A stretch of DNA of 64,000 bases from Megalonaias nervosa (taxonomy: Eukaryota > Mollusca > Bivalvia > Unionida > Unionidae). The notes beneath the pieces were generated by a model that was given only the letters and a program-made list of their open reading frames with translations, did no database searches and was not told the origin of the DNA. Location of the stretch: assembly GCA_016617855.1 (NCBI GenBank), contig JAECUM010004444.1:1-64000 (forward strand). The letters run 5' to 3'. The stretch's first letter is position 1; every line of letters begins with the position of its first letter. Positions 61,177 to 64,000 of the stretch are shown here, in pieces. The position numbers and the translations under genes were made by a program.

Positions 61177-61620
61177 TTAAAATACAGCTGAAGTTGGTAC
61201 TCATTCATGTATTAAAATACAGCTGAAGTTGGTACTCATTCATATATTAAAATACAGCTGAAGTTGGTACTCATTCATATATTAAAATACAGCTGAAGTT
61301 GGTACTCATTCATATATTAAAATACAGCTGAAGTTGGTACTAATTCATGTATTAAAATACAGCTGAAGTTGGTACTCATTCATATATTAAAATACAGCTG
61401 AAGTTGGTACTCATTCATATATTAAAATACAGCTGAAGTTGGTACTCATTCATATATTACAATACAGCTGAAGGTGGTACTCAGATGTTATAGTACTGAA
61501 GGTGATACTCATTCTGATGTTAAAGTACGGTTGAAGATAGTAGATGTTAAAATACAGATGAAGTTAGTACTCAATTAGATGTTTCAATACACCTTAAGGT
61601 GGTACTCATTTGTAAGCTGT
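61177..61620. repeat. ~35-base minisatellite, right part (about 12 copies)
   Basis: Same unit as 60165-60561. Copies next to the insertion (61177-61470) are nearly identical; later ones are diverged. Confidence 0.93.
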
Positions 61621-61868
61621 GCTGGCAGTGGTAATGGAGGTTTCACCTCCTGGCATGGATTTCACCACAAGAACTTGAGTCTAGGCTTAAATTTAAATTT
61701 ACAATCAGTTAATCAATTCTTACGTATATGTAATTAAATTGCTTGTGTGTTAGTTTTAAAATTCCTTTTTATTTTATTTTTGTTTCATTACATTTTATTG
61801 TAATGATTTTTTTCATGGGATTCGATATTCTCTTTCAGTAAAATTCTGTTTATCTAAAAAGTAAAAGA

Positions 61869-62645
61869 TGTTACATTAGCATTATTTTTAGTTCACCCTG
61901 GTGCACGGTAGTATAAACACTATGCGAAAATGATTGGCTAGTGCCAAGGTCAGTTTGGTCTACGTGTAGTCTGAATAAACAATGTTTTATTTTTAAATTT
62001 ATTTCAGAGTGAGAATCTTAGATAGGACTGTTCTTGCTGCGCGACAAATTTCATATTTTCTATTGCGTTATTCAAGTGTTAAGAGACCACGTGACCTATC
62101 ACGCGAGAACGGGATGATATTTTAGTTGGATTTAATACCCTTTCTGAGAGCTTTTCAGTCAGTTGTATTTTTAAAACCTTGAGGGCTTGAAAGGTTTCTA
62201 TTGTTGAAACCAGATTGTTTTTGAAGTTCATTTGTTTTTGGAATTTAATAATTTATTCTCTAGAAAACCAAACGAGTGGAACTTTTTTATAAAAGTTCTG
62301 GGAGAAAGAAATTCAGTGGAAATTTATGCTGGAATTATTCAGAAACATAAACTGTGATTCAATTGAGGAATTGTTGCCATTTGGACAACGACCACATCTG
62401 ATGTCATCGACTTCCATATTGGAACGTCGTCGAGATTTGAACCTGGATTCTATTAGAACTACTTAGTGATAGGACTTGTGTTTTTCAATCTTAGGATTAA
62501 ATTTGGGATTATATTCACAAACCATAAGTCCTATTTCCAATTTTTAAATTGTTTTCTAGGGAAATAAATTATTTTGTTAAAATATACAAAGCTTGTTGAC
62601 TTCACTCTTTTCTCTTGTTATTATTGTATGAGCCTACATGTAACA
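61869..62645. mobile_element. Candidate solo LTR
   Basis: Starts TGTTACAT and ends with its exact complement ATGTAACA, a TG...CA-ended inverted terminus typical of LTRs. Internal signals fit: a TATA-like tttttataaaag near 62285 and an AATAAA near 62563. Sequence is richer in structure than the surrounding intron, non-coding, 777 bases. Weak point: the adjacent 5 bases (aaaga, caatt) do not form a target duplication. Confidence 0.45.
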
Positions 62646-64000
62646 CAATTCAGTAATATATGAGTGTCATTTAAGTTCAACCATTGAGACAAAGACTGAG
62701 ACTGTCAGATGTGTCAATAAAATTTAAACCTCAAGTCTGAGATTCTGGATTTACATTCACCATCCATTAACTACATTGGCAAAATCAAATTAGTGACCCT
62801 TATGTAAATTTCTGGTTTTCTCTTTAAATTTTTTGCTCAGTATCACTTTATAACTCAATGAATATTTCCTGCATCCTTTGTATTGTCTTCATAGGAAAAT
62901 AACTATTTGGTCCTGGAGACTATATGCCTTCTCAGAACAATTTTTATCTGTTACTTTTTTAATTTCACTTTCTCATGGTATGATTGCATGTTTTAAGTCA
63001 TAGTACCATTGTATTTTCAAGACAAAATACAATTTAGCCCTGATTTCACTTCTGATAATTACATAGGTTTTTTTTCTTCAAATTATACCAAGATCCATTT
63101 GTTTTAGTAAACCTTACATTTTTTGATAGTAATTGCTTTTGGCATCTGTGGCTTGGCAAGATGTTTTGGATTTTTCTATCACTTAAAAAGTTTTCTTCTT
63201 GGCTACTGTTTTTTTGTGTAGTTTGTACCCTCAATAAATTGGTCTTGTTCACTGCTTTCAGCAGCCGATTTCTAAATTGCTCATAGCAAGTACATGGTTA
63301 TGTACCATGATCGGAAGGGTAGGTGTGCATTTGTTGCATGCCCACTCCAGTAGTTGTAGGAAGGTTTATTTCTACATGGAATATAATGATTAAATGTATC
63401 ATGACAAAAACAAATTCAGAGTAAAGACACATACAGTAAAATGTACATTTTACATTGTTCATATATCAATCATTGTATACAAATACAATACATATCGATA
63501 GAAAAAGATGAAGATATACTTGGAAAATGAAAATTTTGTGCTTAGACTCTATTTGCCACTGATACAATTCACTGATTGTACAGCATGACTAGATCAGCAC
63601 TTGGGTGGAACATCCTCAGTGAAGGTCAGTTCAAGGTTCGTAAATAGTATTATGTGTAAACACCTGTATGAGGTCAAGGTTGGCTGTGTAAACACTTTTA
63701 TGAGGTCAAGGTTCACTGTGTAAACACCTGTATGAGGTCAAGGTTGGCTGTATCAGCCAATAGTAACCATTCCACGTTTACTGGGACTGCTCTTTGCCAG
63801 TTTAGATATTGATGACAAAAAATGAAAAAATTTAATGCATGAAAAATTCACAATTTCTTGTGAAATTATGCACAAAGATTAGTTAGACTGCTATTGTGTT
63901 AAAACTTTGCTCAGGTTGGTGAATTTGGGATAAAACTGAGACAAAAAAAGTTATAAAATAAATTGCATTACTTAAAGCCATCTTCAGAATTCAAACAGGA
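62646..64000. other. Window end: no exon found
   Basis: AT-rich intron sequence; three ~33-base copies at 63640-63750 (gtgtaaacacctgtatgagg tcaaggtt). No phase-0 acceptor followed by a TPR-like frame, so the next exon lies beyond 64000. Confidence 0.6.

Noticed and set aside
62006..62030. atttatttcag acceptor with following sequence as the next TPR exon
   Set aside because: Reads a stop after five codons in the required phase; it lies inside the candidate LTR.

Overview
The window is animal nuclear DNA: AT-rich, with GT-AG introns of up to about 12 kb, dense minisatellites and relics of many eukaryotic transposon classes. The repeats (SINE tails, a bivalve 'pearl'-like composite element, DIRS, pogo and hAT relics) suggest a marine invertebrate, most likely a mollusc or other lophotrochozoan. 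That placement is inference.

One gene runs left to right through positions 17-60018 and is open at both ends. I assembled 19 exons by hand (plus one optional short exon), all joining in frame with GT-AG introns into 684 codons. The product has a basic and then acidic N-terminal part without a recognised domain, followed from about residue 190 by some 14 tetratricopeptide (TPR) repeats to the end of the window. Domain order and the long TPR run fit the TTC6 family (tetratricopeptide repeat protein 6); the family name is likely but not proven. No second host gene was found on either strand.

The other 97% is intron. Almost every intron carries its own minisatellite family (units of 18-56 bases), often several. 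Where the unit length is a multiple of three, long open frames arise that are not genes. Inserted among these are: an I/Jockey-type RNase H relic (4.2-4.9 kb, minus strand), a DIRS-like tyrosine recombinase relic (27.7-28.7 kb), a pogo/Tigger transposon (46.3-47.9 kb), a hAT/ZBED-like zinc-finger relic (48.8-49.2 kb), a candidate solo LTR (61.9-62.6 kb), four well-delimited MITEs (hAT at 23.5 and 52.2 kb, Harbinger-like at 24.7 kb, piggyBac-like at 60.6 kb), two tRNA-derived SINE copies, a three-copy MITE family (9.2, 54.8, 55.8 kb) and three copies of a head / tandem-core / tail composite element (29.8, 34.6, 57.6 kb).

The most interesting structures are: (1) a 27-base satellite at 56.1-57.4 kb whose unit matches the interior of the MITEs just upstream, apparently a satellite born from a transposon; (2) the three-copy composite element; (3) transposons inserted into minisatellites, where neighbouring repeat units reveal the original empty site.
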